From positions 248,001 through 312,000 of the forward strand of contig NZ_JAGZ01000004.1 in the NCBI RefSeq assembly GCF_000526915.1: 64,000 bases of DNA, in the 5' to 3' direction. A model generated the notes under the pieces. The model did not search any database. It had not been told where the DNA came from and saw only the letters and a program-made list of their open reading frames with translations. Source of the stretch: Mycobacterium genavense ATCC 51234 (lineage in GTDB: Bacteria > Actinomycetota > Actinomycetes > Mycobacteriales > Mycobacteriaceae). Made by a program: the position numbers and the translations under genes. Shown piece after piece: positions 29,156-38,274 of this stretch; within the stretch, counting starts at the first letter, position 1; the number at the start of each line of letters is the position of its first letter.

Positions 29156-30496
29156 TTAGCTCGGGGCGGGCAGGCGCAGCAGCAACCGCGCACCGCCCAG
29201 CGGGCTGTCTTGCAGCGATGCCGTCCCGCCGTGCAGATGCGCCTGCTGGGCCACCAGGGCCAGCCCCAAGCCGGATCCGGAGTGTGAGGCCGTCGACCCG
29301 CGGGAGAACCGCTCGAACACCACCTCGCGCTCGCCTTCGGGCACGCCACTGCCGTTGTCGTCGACGGCGATTTCCACTCCGTCCCGGGAGCTGACCGCCG
29401 ACAGCTGAACCCGGGTGGCGCCGCCGTGTTTGACGGCGTTGGCGATCGCGTTGTCGACCGCGAGGCGCAGCCCGGCCGGCATCCCCACGATGATGCAGGT
29501 GGGCGACGGCACCAGCGAAACATCCAAGTCCGGGTAGACCCTGGTGGCGTCGTGGGCGGCGCGGTCCAGCAGTTCGGTGATGTCGACGGGCACGTGATCG
29601 TCGGAGGTGGACAGTTCGCCCTGCGCCAGTCGCTCCAGCGCGCTCAGCGTGGCCTCGATCCGGGACTGCGTGCGAATGACGTCGCCGAGCACCTCCTTGC
29701 GCTGGTCGTCGGGCAGATCGAGGGTCGACAACACCTCGAGGTTGGTGCGCATCGCGGTCAGGGGTGTGCGCAGTTCGTGAGAGGACACCGCGGCGAAGTC
29801 ACGCGCCGACGACAGCGCCTCCTTGGTGCGGTTCTGCTCGTCCCAGATGCGTTGCAGCATGCCCCGCATGGCCTCGGCGATCTCGACGGCCTCGGTGGCA
29901 CCGTGCACCTCGACCTGCGGCGCCTCGTCGCCGGCGTCGATCAATCGGGTCTGCTGCGCAAGCTGTTTGAACGGGCGCACCGCGAAAGAGGCCAGCAGCC
30001 AGGCGAACACCGTCGACGCGAAGATGGCAAACCCACAGATGAGCAACACCCTGCGATGGAGGTTGTTGGTCTCGGCCAGCGTGGCGTCATAGGTCGCGCC
30101 GACGGCAAGCGAGGCCGGCTCCGGCCCCGGAATCTCCACCGTGCGCACCCGGTAGCGCACGCCGTTGATGTAGGTGTCGGTGTAGTCGACGTCGGAGCGG
30201 GGCAGCGTCACATCGGAGTTCGACGTCACCAGGTCGCCGCGCCGCATCGTCATGATCGCGTCACGGTCGTTGGGCGAGCGCGGGATCTCGTCGAGGCCGC
30301 GCGGCAGGAACGGGATCGCGAAACCGGCAGCCTCGTCGAGCCGGCGGTCCAGCCGCTCCTTGCGGTCATTGGTGATGCCGACCCAGACGACGGCCCCGAC
30401 GATCAGGACCGGAATCGCGGCACCGATGGCTGTCGCGAGCACCACCCGAGTCCGCAGCGAGGGCGTACGGGCCAAGATTCGCGACAGGAAATTCAT
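29156..30496 (-). CDS. prrB: Sensor histidine kinase PrrB
   Basis: This 446-residue kinase has an N-terminal membrane helix (VVLATAIGAAIPVLIVGAVVW), a periplasmic sensor loop (about 40-145), a second helix (VLLICGFAIFASTVFAWLLA) and a HAMP region. The phosphoacceptor motif is FAAVSSHELRTPLTAMRTN (His near residue 240). The ATPase has the usual N, G1 and G2 boxes (DNAIANAVKHGG, VDDNGSGVP, GSGLGLALVAQQAHLHGG). It pairs with PrrA, 23 bp upstream in the same operon. PrrAB is essential in M. tuberculosis and acts early after infection of macrophages. Confidence 0.95.
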   Translation of the reverse strand: MNFLSRILARTPSLRTRVVLATAIGAAIPVLIVGAVVWVGITNDRKERLDRRLDEAAGFAIPFLPRGLDEIPRSPNDRDAIMTMRRGDLVTSNSDVTLPRSDVDYTDTYINGVRYRVRTVEIPGPEPASLAVGATYDATLAETNNLHRRVLLICGFAIFASTVFAWLLASFAVRPFKQLAQQTRLIDAGDEAPQVEVHGATEAVEIAEAMRGMLQRIWDEQNRTKEALSSARDFAAVSSHELRTPLTAMRTNLEVLSTLDLPDDQRKEVLGDVIRTQSRIEATLSALERLAQGELSTSDDHVPVDITELLDRAAHDATRVYPDLDVSLVPSPTCIIVGMPAGLRLAVDNAIANAVKHGGATRVQLSAVSSRDGVEIAVDDNGSGVPEGEREVVFERFSRGSTASHSGSGLGLALVAQQAHLHGGTASLQDSPLGGARLLLRLPAPS

Positions 30497-30519
30497 GGCT
30501 GTGCTGGCCTACCGCGTCA

Positions 30520-31230
30520 TTACTGCATCCGCAGCACGAACCCCACGCCGCGGACGGTGTGCAGCAACCTGGGACCGCCGTTGGCCTCCAGCTTGCGCCG
30601 CAGGTACCCGATGAAGACGTCGACGACGTTGGTGTCGGCGGCGAAGTCATAGCCCCACACCAGCTCCAGCAGCTGCGCGCGGGACAGCACCGCGGTCTTG
30701 TGCTCGGCCAGCACCGCCAGCAGGTCGAACTCGCGCTTGGTCAGGTCGACGTCGACGCCGTTGACCCGGGCCCTGCGGCCGGGAATATCGACCTCCAGCG
30801 GACCCACGTTGATGGTTTCCGAGGAGGACGTCGCGGTGGCGCCACGGCGGCGCAGCAGCGCCTTGACCCGTGCGACCAGCTCGGCCAGCACGAACGGTTT
30901 GACGAGGTAGTCGTCGGCACCGGCCTCCAGGCCGGCGACGCGGTCGTCGACCGAGCTGCGTGCCGAGAGCACACAGACCGGCACGTCGTTGTCCATCGCG
31001 CGCAGGGCGGTGACGACGCTGACGCCGTCCAGCACCGGCATGTTGATGTCGAGCACGATCGCGTCCGGCCGGGTCTCGGTGGCGCTGCGCAAGGCTTCCG
31101 CGCCGTCGACGGCGGTCGACACCTCGAACCCGGACAGCCGCAGCCCGCGTTCCAGTGAGGCGAGCACATCGGAGTCGTCGTCGACGACCAAGACCCGAGG
31201 TGAGCTGAGACCAGAGTCCATGCCGCCCAT
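30520..31230 (-). CDS. prrA: Response regulator PrrA (OmpR family)
   Basis: The receiver domain ([18 protein letters not shown], phospho-Asp in [25 protein letters not shown]) is followed by an OmpR-type winged helix ([30 protein letters not shown]). Starting at ATG 31230 ([11 protein letters not shown]) gives 236 residues, the same as M. tuberculosis PrrA. A further in-frame ATG at 31245 was created by a 15-bp tandem duplication across the start region. The longer frame upstream is antisense shadow of the MFS gene. Confidence 0.95.
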   Translation of the reverse strand: MGGMDSGLSSPRVLVVDDDSDVLASLERGLRLSGFEVSTAVDGAEALRSATETRPDAIVLDINMPVLDGVSVVTALRAMDNDVPVCVLSARSSVDDRVAGLEAGADDYLVKPFVLAELVARVKALLRRRGATATSSSETINVGPLEVDIPGRRARVNGVDVDLTKREFDLLAVLAEHKTAVLSRAQLLELVWGYDFAADTNVVDVFIGYLRRKLEANGGPRLLHTVRGVGFVLRMQ

Positions 31231-31256
31231 TTTGCCGGATTCCATTTTGCCGGATT
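31227..31256. repeat. 15-bp tandem duplication at the prrA start codon
   Basis: CCATTTTGCCGGATT occurs twice in a row (31227-31241 and 31242-31256). Read on the minus strand it duplicates the segment containing the prrA start codon, giving the in-frame peptide [12 protein letters not shown] with two candidate starts 15 bases apart. It could shift the ribosome binding site or add five residues. Confidence 0.85.
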
Positions 31257-31295
31257 CTTGGCGTCGGCTGCGGGAGGCCGCCCAGGACGGCGCGC

Positions 31296-32546
31296 TCAGG
31301 CGGTGTCGGCGATCGCGGGAAGCCGGGCGGCGCCGGTATCGACCCTGCGCAGCGTGTCGGCGAACCTGAGCCAGATGATCAGCGATCCCACGGACAGGCC
31401 CCCGAGCATCAGGAAGGCGACCGGGTAGCCGAGATGCTGCGCGACCACTCCGCCCAGGACCGGGCTGAGCGCGCCGCCGAGACCTTGTGCCGCCATGATG
31501 GCGCCCTGGCCGACATTGATGTGGCCGGTGCCGTCGAGGATCCGTGCCACCAGGCCCGGTACCGCCACCGACAACATGCCCGCCCCGACGCCGTCGAGCA
31601 CCTGCACCGGGATGACACCCCAGCTGGTGATGACGCCCGCGGCGAGCAGCCCGCGCACCGGCAGCGCGCTGAACGCGATCAGGATGGCCAGCCAGTAACC
31701 GCGGGTCTGGGCGATCCGCATGGCCGCCAGCGATGCGACGATCATCACGCCCTGCGCGACGACGACCGTCTCGGCCACCGTGATGAACGGGTTGGTGTGG
31801 GTGGCGACCACCGCCAGCCCGTACAGCGGCAGCATTGCCGCGTTGCCGAGGTGGAACAGCACCAGGGCGGCGGCCAGGGTCAGCAGTGGTTTGGATTCGA
31901 GCATCACGCGCATCTTCGAGATCGGGGTGCCCGCGCCCGCGGCCGCCTCGCCGCGCGCGACGTGGTCGTTGATCCGGCCGGCGGGGATTGCCAGGACGGA
32001 CAGGATGGACAGTCCGGCGAATCCCACGGCCAGCCAGAACACGCCGGCATACCCGAAGATCCAGCCGACCAGCCCGGACGCGGCGGCGCCGACCATGTTG
32101 CCGGTGTGGTTGTAGGCCTGGTTTCGCCCGTTCTGGGCGTTGAAGCCGACCTGTCCCACCAGGCCGAGGGTGATGCCGATGACGGCCGGAGCGATGGTGG
32201 CCCCCGAGATGCACATCAGGGACTGCGCGGCGGCGACGACCCAGAAGTGCCCGGAGGTCAGGATGACCGCCGAGGCCGCGACGGCGCCGAGGCCGACCAC
32301 GATGACGCAGGTCCGTTTACGGGAGGTGGCGTCGACCAGTGCACCGGCCGGACCGACGGTGATCATGCCGACGATCGCACCCAGGGTGATGACCGCGCCG
32401 ATGGTACCGGTGGTCCAGCCGCGCCCGGCGAGCAACACGCCGAGAAACGGACCCATGCCGGCTTCCATATCCGCCATGAAGAAATTCAGCGCCTGCAGCG
32501 CGACCCGGTCGCGCCGGGAAACCGCCGTCGTGTCTTGAGAACGCAT
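31296..32546 (-). CDS. MFS transporter
   Basis: This 416-residue protein has twelve predicted membrane segments, starting with a cytoplasmic [21 protein letters not shown]. It contains MFS-like loops ([20 protein letters not shown] between helices 2 and 3; [20 protein letters not shown]). It resembles drug or metabolite exporters; the substrate is unknown. It is absent from the corresponding M. tuberculosis position. It is divergent from the glycosyltransferase operon with a shared 132-bp region that contains a CIRCE element. Confidence 0.85.
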   Translation of the reverse strand: MRSQDTTAVSRRDRVALQALNFFMADMEAGMGPFLGVLLAGRGWTTGTIGAVITLGAIVGMITVGPAGALVDATSRKRTCVIVVGLGAVAASAVILTSGHFWVVAAAQSLMCISGATIAPAVIGITLGLVGQVGFNAQNGRNQAYNHTGNMVGAAASGLVGWIFGYAGVFWLAVGFAGLSILSVLAIPAGRINDHVARGEAAAGAGTPISKMRVMLESKPLLTLAAALVLFHLGNAAMLPLYGLAVVATHTNPFITVAETVVVAQGVMIVASLAAMRIAQTRGYWLAILIAFSALPVRGLLAAGVITSWGVIPVQVLDGVGAGMLSVAVPGLVARILDGTGHINVGQGAIMAAQGLGGALSPVLGGVVAQHLGYPVAFLMLGGLSVGSLIIWLRFADTLRRVDTGAARLPAIADTA

Positions 32547-32627
32547 GCCTCATTGTGGCGAAACCGCAGTGGCGCAGCGCACCTCGGCGTTTGCGGACGG
32601 GCCGACATCGGCGATAATTAGCACTCA

Positions 32628-32654
32628 GCGGATGAGATTGCTAACGCGTGTGGT
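32628..32654 (+). promoter_or_regulatory. CIRCE element (HrcA operator) upstream of the glycosyltransferase operon
   Basis: TTAGCACTC (32628-32636), nine bases, GATTGCTAA (32646-32654). The CIRCE consensus is TTAGCACTC-N9-GAGTGCTAA; only one base differs and the spacing is exact. A -10-like GATAAT (32623-32628) touches its left end, the usual arrangement for HrcA repression. The glycosyltransferase ATG is 24 bases downstream, with GGAGGAG between. CIRCE normally controls groES/groEL and dnaK operons, so this is an unusual target. Confidence 0.85.
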
Positions 32655-32678
32655 GAAGCTGTGAGGAGGAGAACGTCA

Positions 32679-33869
32679 ATGCGCGCTGCCGATTTCGTCT
32701 TACCGACCACCCCGGCGGATTCCCACCGCCCGATCCGGATCGTGCTGGTCGCGCCGCCGTATTTCGACGTTCCGCCCAGCGGCTACGGCGGTGTCGAGGC
32801 GGTTGTCGCCGACCTGGCCGACACGCTGGTAGCCCGCGGTCATCACGTTACGCTGCTCGGCGCCGGCAAGCCGGGCACGGCGGCCGACTTCGTCCCGCTG
32901 TGGGATCGCACCCTGCCCGACCGGCTGGGCCAGCCGTATCCGGAAGTCATGCACGCGTTGAAAGTCCGCAGCGCGGTCACCCGGATCGCCGCAACCGACG
33001 GTGTCGACATCGTGCACGACCACACCTTCGCCGGACCCATCAACGCCCCGGCCTATCACGCGCTACGGGTGCCGACCGTGGTCACGGTGCACGGGCCCAT
33101 CGACGACGATCTGTACCCGTACTACCGGGAGCTCAGCGGCGATGTCGGGCTGGTGGCGATCAGCGACCGGCAGAAAGAGCTGGCCCCCGATCTGAATTGG
33201 GTTGGCAGCGTGCACAATGCGCTGCGGATCGACGAATGGCCGTTCGAGACCGAGAAGCACAATTACGCGCTGTTCCTGGGCCGCTACGCGCCGTACAAGG
33301 GCGCTCATCTGGCGGTGCGGGCGGCGCACGAGGCCGGGATCCCGCTGGTGCTCGCCGGCAAATGCAGCGAGCCTGCCGAGAAGGAATACTTCGAGGAGTG
33401 CGTGCGCCCGCTGCTGACCGACAGCGACCACGTGTTCGGCGAGGCCGACGCGGTCAGCAAGCGAAAGTTGTTGTCGCGCGCCCGCTGTCTGCTGTTCCCC
33501 ATCGGGTGGGAGGAGCCGTTCGGGATCGTGATGATCGAAGCGATGGCCTGCGGCACACCGGTCGTCGCGTTGCGCGGCGGGGCCGTACCGGAAGTAATCG
33601 TCGACGGTGTGACGGGCGTCGTGTGCGAGGACGCCGCCGAGCTGCCCGCCGCGATCGACCGGGCGCAAGCGTTGGATCCGCATGCGTGCCGGCGACACGT
33701 CGCCGCCAATTTCGATGTGGCACAGTTCGGTTCGGCGTACGAGCAGATCTACCGTGGCGTCCTGGGCCGCGCGGCCGACGCCTACCGCGGCGGCCGGGGC
33801 AAGGCGGTGGTCGAGTCCTTCGGGCCAGGCAGGCGAGCCCATGAGTTCGTCCACAAGGCCGCCGTGTGA
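32679..33869 (+). CDS. GT4-family glycosyltransferase
   Basis: This 396-residue GT-B enzyme begins RIVLVAPPYFDVPPSGYGGVE (glycine-rich acceptor loop). It contains FLGRYAPYKGAHLAVRAAHE and the retaining GT4 donor signature GWEEPFGIVMIEAMACGTPVVAL with the E-x7-E pair near residue 285. ATG 32679 follows GAGGAGGAG. The stop overlaps the GTG of the debranching enzyme gene, so the pair is translationally coupled. A role in making or extending an alpha-glucan is inferred from that partner; the donor sugar cannot be read from sequence. The operon carries a CIRCE element. Confidence 0.88.
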   Translation: MRAADFVLPTTPADSHRPIRIVLVAPPYFDVPPSGYGGVEAVVADLADTLVARGHHVTLLGAGKPGTAADFVPLWDRTLPDRLGQPYPEVMHALKVRSAVTRIAATDGVDIVHDHTFAGPINAPAYHALRVPTVVTVHGPIDDDLYPYYRELSGDVGLVAISDRQKELAPDLNWVGSVHNALRIDEWPFETEKHNYALFLGRYAPYKGAHLAVRAAHEAGIPLVLAGKCSEPAEKEYFEECVRPLLTDSDHVFGEADAVSKRKLLSRARCLLFPIGWEEPFGIVMIEAMACGTPVVALRGGAVPEVIVDGVTGVVCEDAAELPAAIDRAQALDPHACRRHVAANFDVAQFGSAYEQIYRGVLGRAADAYRGGRGKAVVESFGPGRRAHEFVHKAAV

Positions 33870-35995
33870 CGGGTCCGACACCCTTCAACAGCACCTCGCC
33901 GGTCAAGATCGGCTCGGGTGGCGACACGGTGACCCTGGTCGACGGCGCGACATTCTGCCTGTCCGACCGCTACGGGAACGTGCTGGCCGGCAGGTCCCAC
34001 GGATTGTTTTTCCGCGACGCGCGGGTCCTGTCGCGGTGGGAGCTGCGGGTCGACGGTGAAACCGCCGACGCGCTGTCGGTGGAATCGACCGAAGCGTTTG
34101 CCGCGCAGTTCATCCTGCGCCGGCCGCCGCGTTCGGGGCCGGACAGCACGCTGCTGGTGGTGCGCGAACGGCTGGTGACCGACGGGCTGCGGGAAACGAT
34201 CTGGCTGCAGAACATGGACAAGGAAAGCACCGTCGTGTCCCTCGAGCTGCACGCCGACGCGGACTTCGCGGACCTGTTTGCGGTCAAGGAGGGACGGGTA
34301 CCGGTCGGCGGGGCCGAGAAGACGGTGGCCGGATCCGAACTCGTGCTGCGGGGCCGGGGCGACCGGCTGCGCGGGCTGACGGTATCGGCCACCGGTGACC
34401 CGGTGGTGGTGCCCGGGTCGCTGAACTGGCGGGTGGTGGTGCCGCCCGGGGGGCGCTGGCAGACCGAGATCACGGTGCAGCCGACGTGGGCGGACCACAA
34501 GGTCTGGACCCGCGCCCCGCGCGGCGAGACCGCCCGAAAAAGCGCACCGGCCCGCAAGATCGAGGCCTGGCGTGACAGTGCGACCACCGTCGATACCGAC
34601 CACACCGCGCTGGCCCGGGTGCTCAGCCAAACCGAAAGCGACTTGGGCGCGTTGCTGATTCACGACGCCGACGGTCGCCGGTCGTATGTCGCGGCGGGCG
34701 CGCCCTGGTTCATGACGTTGTTCGGCCGGGACAGCCTGCTGACCGCCTGGATGGCCCTCCCCCTGGACGTCGGCCTTTCGATCGGCACCCTGCAACGGCT
34801 GGTCGCGCTGCAGGGCCGGCGCGTCGACGCCGTCACCGAGGAACAGCCCGGCCGCATCATGCACGAGCTCAGGCACGGCCCGGACAGTGCCGACGTGCTG
34901 GGCGGCGGCGTCTATTACGGGACGGCCGATGCGACGCCGCTGTTCGTCATGCTGCTCGCGGAATGCTGGCGGTGGGGCGCCGACGAGGCGGTCATCCGGG
35001 CGCTGCTGCCCGCGGCCGACGCCGCGCTGGCCTGGACGGAAGAGTACGGCGACCGGGACGGCGACTGCTTCGTCGAATACCAGCGCGCCACCGACCGGGG
35101 GCTGATCAACCAGGGCTGGAAGGACAGCTTCGACGGCATCAACGACGCCACCGGCCGCCTCGCCGAGCCGCCGATCGCGCTGTGCGAAGTGCAGGGCTAC
35201 GTGTACGCCGCCCTGCTGGCGCGGGCTGAACTCGCCGAGGGGCTGGGCGATTCCGGCCGCGCGGCGCGGCTGCGCGAGCGGGCCCAGCTGCTGCGGGACC
35301 GGTTCATTGAGAAGTTCTGGATACCCGAGAAGGGTTGCTACGCGGTCGCATTAGACGGACAAAAGCGCCCGGTGGACGCGTTGACGAGCAATGTCGGCCA
35401 TTGCCTGTGGACCGGAATTGCGACCGACGAACATGCCGCGGCGATCGTGGAGCGGTTGTCCGGTCCGGAGATGGACTCCGGTTTCGGGCTGCGCACGCTG
35501 GCCACCGGCATGGGGGCGTACAATCCGATGAGCTACCACAACGGCTCGGTGTGGCCGCACGACACCGCCATCGCGGTGGTTGGCTTGCTGCGCTATGGCC
35601 ACGTGCCCGGGGCGGTGCAGCTGGCGCAACGGCTGGCGAACGAACTCCTCGATGCCGCAATGGCTTTCGGCGGGCGCCTGCCCGAGTTGTTCTGCGGTTT
35701 CCCCCGTACGCAGTTCGCCGCGCCGGTGCCCTATCCCACTTCCTGCTCGCCGCAGGCGTGGGCCAGCGCCGCCCCGCTGCTGCTGTTGCGGTCGATCCTG
35801 GGGCTCGACCCGCACGTGCCGCACCGTATCCTGTCGATCTCGCCGCGGCTGCCGGTCGAGTGGGGCCGGATCACGTTGACCAATTTGCGCTTGGGCTCCA
35901 GCACCGTGCACCTGGAAGCCGAGGGCGAGACGGCCAAGACGCGCGGCCTGTCCGACGACTGGCAGCTGCTGACGCCCGCCGAGGTCGGCCGTTAA
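33866..35995 (+). CDS. Amylo-alpha-1,6-glucosidase/glycogen-debranching-type glycoside hydrolase
   Basis: This 709-residue protein has an N-terminal beta domain of the GDE_N type (DGATFCLSDRYGNVLAG, GLFFRDARVLSRWELRVDG, about residues 20-200). A six-hairpin (alpha/alpha)6 catalytic domain follows (AGAPWFMTLFGRDSLLTAWMA, GWKDSFDGINDATG, NPMSYHNGSVWPHDTAI). Candidate acids are Asp in FGRDS and in KDSFDG. GTG 33866 overlaps the glycosyltransferase stop. It would trim alpha-1,6 or related branches; the natural polymer is unknown. This gene pair is not present at this place in M. tuberculosis. Confidence 0.88.
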   Translation: MTGPTPFNSTSPVKIGSGGDTVTLVDGATFCLSDRYGNVLAGRSHGLFFRDARVLSRWELRVDGETADALSVESTEAFAAQFILRRPPRSGPDSTLLVVRERLVTDGLRETIWLQNMDKESTVVSLELHADADFADLFAVKEGRVPVGGAEKTVAGSELVLRGRGDRLRGLTVSATGDPVVVPGSLNWRVVVPPGGRWQTEITVQPTWADHKVWTRAPRGETARKSAPARKIEAWRDSATTVDTDHTALARVLSQTESDLGALLIHDADGRRSYVAAGAPWFMTLFGRDSLLTAWMALPLDVGLSIGTLQRLVALQGRRVDAVTEEQPGRIMHELRHGPDSADVLGGGVYYGTADATPLFVMLLAECWRWGADEAVIRALLPAADAALAWTEEYGDRDGDCFVEYQRATDRGLINQGWKDSFDGINDATGRLAEPPIALCEVQGYVYAALLARAELAEGLGDSGRAARLRERAQLLRDRFIEKFWIPEKGCYAVALDGQKRPVDALTSNVGHCLWTGIATDEHAAAIVERLSGPEMDSGFGLRTLATGMGAYNPMSYHNGSVWPHDTAIAVVGLLRYGHVPGAVQLAQRLANELLDAAMAFGGRLPELFCGFPRTQFAAPVPYPTSCSPQAWASAAPLLLLRSILGLDPHVPHRILSISPRLPVEWGRITLTNLRLGSSTVHLEAEGETAKTRGLSDDWQLLTPAEVGR

Positions 35996-36028
35996 CGGCA
36001 GCGTGAAGATGTTGTCCCGCAAGCACTG

Positions 36029-37513
36029 TCAAACAGTCTCCGGCGTCAATCCGATGTTGCGATAGCGCCGCAGTCGCGCGGCCATCCGCTCGTCGCCGGG
36101 GATGTCGCGCAGCGCGTGCACCTCCGCGGCAATCGCCCCGGACAGTCGCTGCGAGAAATCGATCGGCTCGTCGGCGGCGTCGGGATGCTCGGGCACGATG
36201 GCGTCCACGATTCCGGACTTCATCAGATCGAGCGACCGAATACCATGGGCCGCAGCGAGTTCGGGGGCATGCACGGTGTCGCGGAAGACGATGGCGCTGG
36301 CGCCCTCGGGTGGCAGCGGGGCCAGCCAGCCGTGCAGCGCGGCCAGCACCCGGTCGGCGGGGACCATCGCCAGCGCCGGCCCGCCGCTGCCCTGGCCCAG
36401 CAGCACCGACACCGTCGGGGTGTCCAGTGTCACCAGTTCGGCCACGCATTGGGCGATCTGGCCGGCCAGTCCGCCCTGCTCGGCTTCGGCCGACAGTGCG
36501 GGGCCGGCGGTGTCGATCACCAGCACCAGCGGCAGCCGCAGTTCGGCGGCCAGCGCCATGCCGCGGCGGGCTTCGGCCAACGAGGCGGGGCCGACCAGTC
36601 CACCGGTGAGGCGCTGCTGGCCGAGGACCACCGCGGGCTGGCCGGCGAAGCGGGCCAGCGCCAACAGGGTGGTCGCCGCCTCCCCGCTGCCGGTACCCGA
36701 CAGCAGCACCAGGTCGGTGGCTCCGTGGCGCAGCAGGTGCCGGACGCCCGGCCGGTCCGGCCGCCGCGACGCCAGCACCGAATCCCAGGCCGGCACATCG
36801 GGTATCGATTCGCCGGGCGGTGCGGCGGGCAGCGGCCCTGGCGCGTCGGCGATGACCGTCAGCGCGCGATCCACCGTCCGGCGCAGCTCGTCGATTTCGA
36901 CGACACCGTCGATCACGCCGTGCCGCTGCAGGTTCTCCGCGGTTTGGATGCCCGGCGGGAACGGTTCGCCGTAGAGCTGCTGGTAGACGCGTGGCCCGAG
37001 GAACCCGATCAGCGCGCGCGGCTCGGCGACGGTGATGTGGCCCAGCGAGCCCCACGACGCGAACACCCCGCCGGTGGTCGGGTTGCGCAGGTAGACGAGG
37101 TAGGGCAGGTGCGCCCGCTTGTGCAGTCGGACGGCCGCGGCGATCTTCACCATCTGCAGGAACGCGACGGTGCCCTCTTGCATGCGGGTGCCGCCGGAGC
37201 TCGGCGAGGCCAGCAGCGGGAGCCGTTCGGCCGTGGCGCGCTGCACCGCGGTGGTGATCCGCTCGGCCGCCGCCACCCCGATCGACCCGCCCAGGAAGCC
37301 GAACTCGCACACCACGATCGCCACCCGGCGCCCGTGTATCCGCCCCTCACCGGTGAGCACCGCTTCGTCGCGGCCGGTGGCCGAGCGGGCCTCGGCGAGC
37401 TCGCGCGCGTAGGTGTCGCTGATCGGTATCTGTAACGGGGTGCTGTCCCAGCTCACGAACGAGCCTTCGTCGAGCACCGCGTCCTGCAGTTGTTCGGTCG
37501 TGATGCGACTCAC
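36029..37513 (-). CDS. accD3: Acyl-CoA carboxylase carboxyltransferase AccD3
   Basis: This 494-residue protein joins the beta- and alpha-type carboxyltransferase halves of the biotin-dependent carboxylase family. The first half contains [36 protein letters not shown] and [16 protein letters not shown]. The second half has the oxyanion-hole loops [14 protein letters not shown] and [15 protein letters not shown] 37513 (VSRITTEQ) matches the orthologue Rv0904c; GTG 37519 is two codons longer. It probably carboxylates a short acyl-CoA with a separate biotin carboxylase subunit. It is divergent from echA6 with a 27-bp gap. Confidence 0.93.
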   Translation of the reverse strand: MSRITTEQLQDAVLDEGSFVSWDSTPLQIPISDTYARELAEARSATGRDEAVLTGEGRIHGRRVAIVVCEFGFLGGSIGVAAAERITTAVQRATAERLPLLASPSSGGTRMQEGTVAFLQMVKIAAAVRLHKRAHLPYLVYLRNPTTGGVFASWGSLGHITVAEPRALIGFLGPRVYQQLYGEPFPPGIQTAENLQRHGVIDGVVEIDELRRTVDRALTVIADAPGPLPAAPPGESIPDVPAWDSVLASRRPDRPGVRHLLRHGATDLVLLSGTGSGEAATTLLALARFAGQPAVVLGQQRLTGGLVGPASLAEARRGMALAAELRLPLVLVIDTAGPALSAEAEQGGLAGQIAQCVAELVTLDTPTVSVLLGQGSGGPALAMVPADRVLAALHGWLAPLPPEGASAIVFRDTVHAPELAAAHGIRSLDLMKSGIVDAIVPEHPDAADEPIDFSQRLSGAIAAEVHALRDIPGDERMAARLRRYRNIGLTPETV

Positions 37514-37540
37514 GCGCACAGGCTATATAGGCTGGCGCCC

Positions 37541-38272
37541 ATGATCGGTATCACGCAGGTCGAAGCCGTAATGACCATCGAGTTGCAGCGTCCCGAGCGC
37601 CGCAACGCCCTGAACTCCGAGCTCGTCGACGAGCTGCGGGAGGCGGTGCTGAAGGCCGGTGATGGAGTCACCCGCGCGATCGTGCTGACCGGCCAGGGCA
37701 CGGTGTTCTGCGCCGGCGCGGACCTGAGCGGCGAAGCGTTCGCCGCCGACTACCCCGACCGGCTCATCGAGCTGCACAAGGCGCTGGACGCCGCACCGAT
37801 GCCGGTGATCGGCGCCATCAACGGCCCGGCCATCGGCGCGGGACTGCAACTGGCCATGCAGTGTGATCTGCGGGTGGTGGCCCCGGAAGCGTTCTTCCAA
37901 TTCCCCACCTCGAAATACGGTCTGGCCCTGGACAACTGGAGCATCCGGCGGCTGTCGTCGCTGGTCGGCTACGGCCGCGCCCGCGCGATGCTGCTGGCGG
38001 CGGAGAAGTTGACCGCCGAGGCGGCGCTGCAGACGGGGATGGCCAACCGGATCGGGACGCTGGAAGACGCCCAGGCCTGGGGCGCCGAGATCGCCGGGCT
38101 GGCGCCGCTGGCGATCCAGCACGCCAAGCGGGTACTCAACGACGACGGTGCGATCGAGGAGGCCTGGCCGGTGCACAAGGAATTGTTCGACAAGGCCTGG
38201 GCAAGCCAGGACGTCATCGAGGCGCAGGTCGCCCGGGTGGAGAAGCGGCCGCCGAGGTTCCAGGGGGCCTGA
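37541..38272 (+). CDS. echA6: Enoyl-CoA hydratase-family protein EchA6
   Basis: This 243-residue crotonase-fold protein (same length as Rv0905) shows [30 protein letters not shown] and [20 protein letters not shown] (oxyanion hole). In M. tuberculosis EchA6 lacks efficient hydratase activity and shuttles acyl-CoA to the mycolic-acid FAS-II system, where it is a drug target. The acidic catalytic pair of active hydratases is not obvious here either ([17 protein letters not shown]). The following metallo-hydrolase gene starts two bases after its stop. Confidence 0.93.
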   Translation: MIGITQVEAVMTIELQRPERRNALNSELVDELREAVLKAGDGVTRAIVLTGQGTVFCAGADLSGEAFAADYPDRLIELHKALDAAPMPVIGAINGPAIGAGLQLAMQCDLRVVAPEAFFQFPTSKYGLALDNWSIRRLSSLVGYGRARAMLLAAEKLTAEAALQTGMANRIGTLEDAQAWGAEIAGLAPLAIQHAKRVLNDDGAIEEAWPVHKELFDKAWASQDVIEAQVARVEKRPPRFQGA

Positions 38273-38274
38273 CG

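Noticed and set aside
31231-32214. Extension of prrA upstream to a 564-residue protein.
   Set aside because: The extra part is antisense to the MFS gene and lacks any domain; the 236-residue start matches PrrA orthologues.
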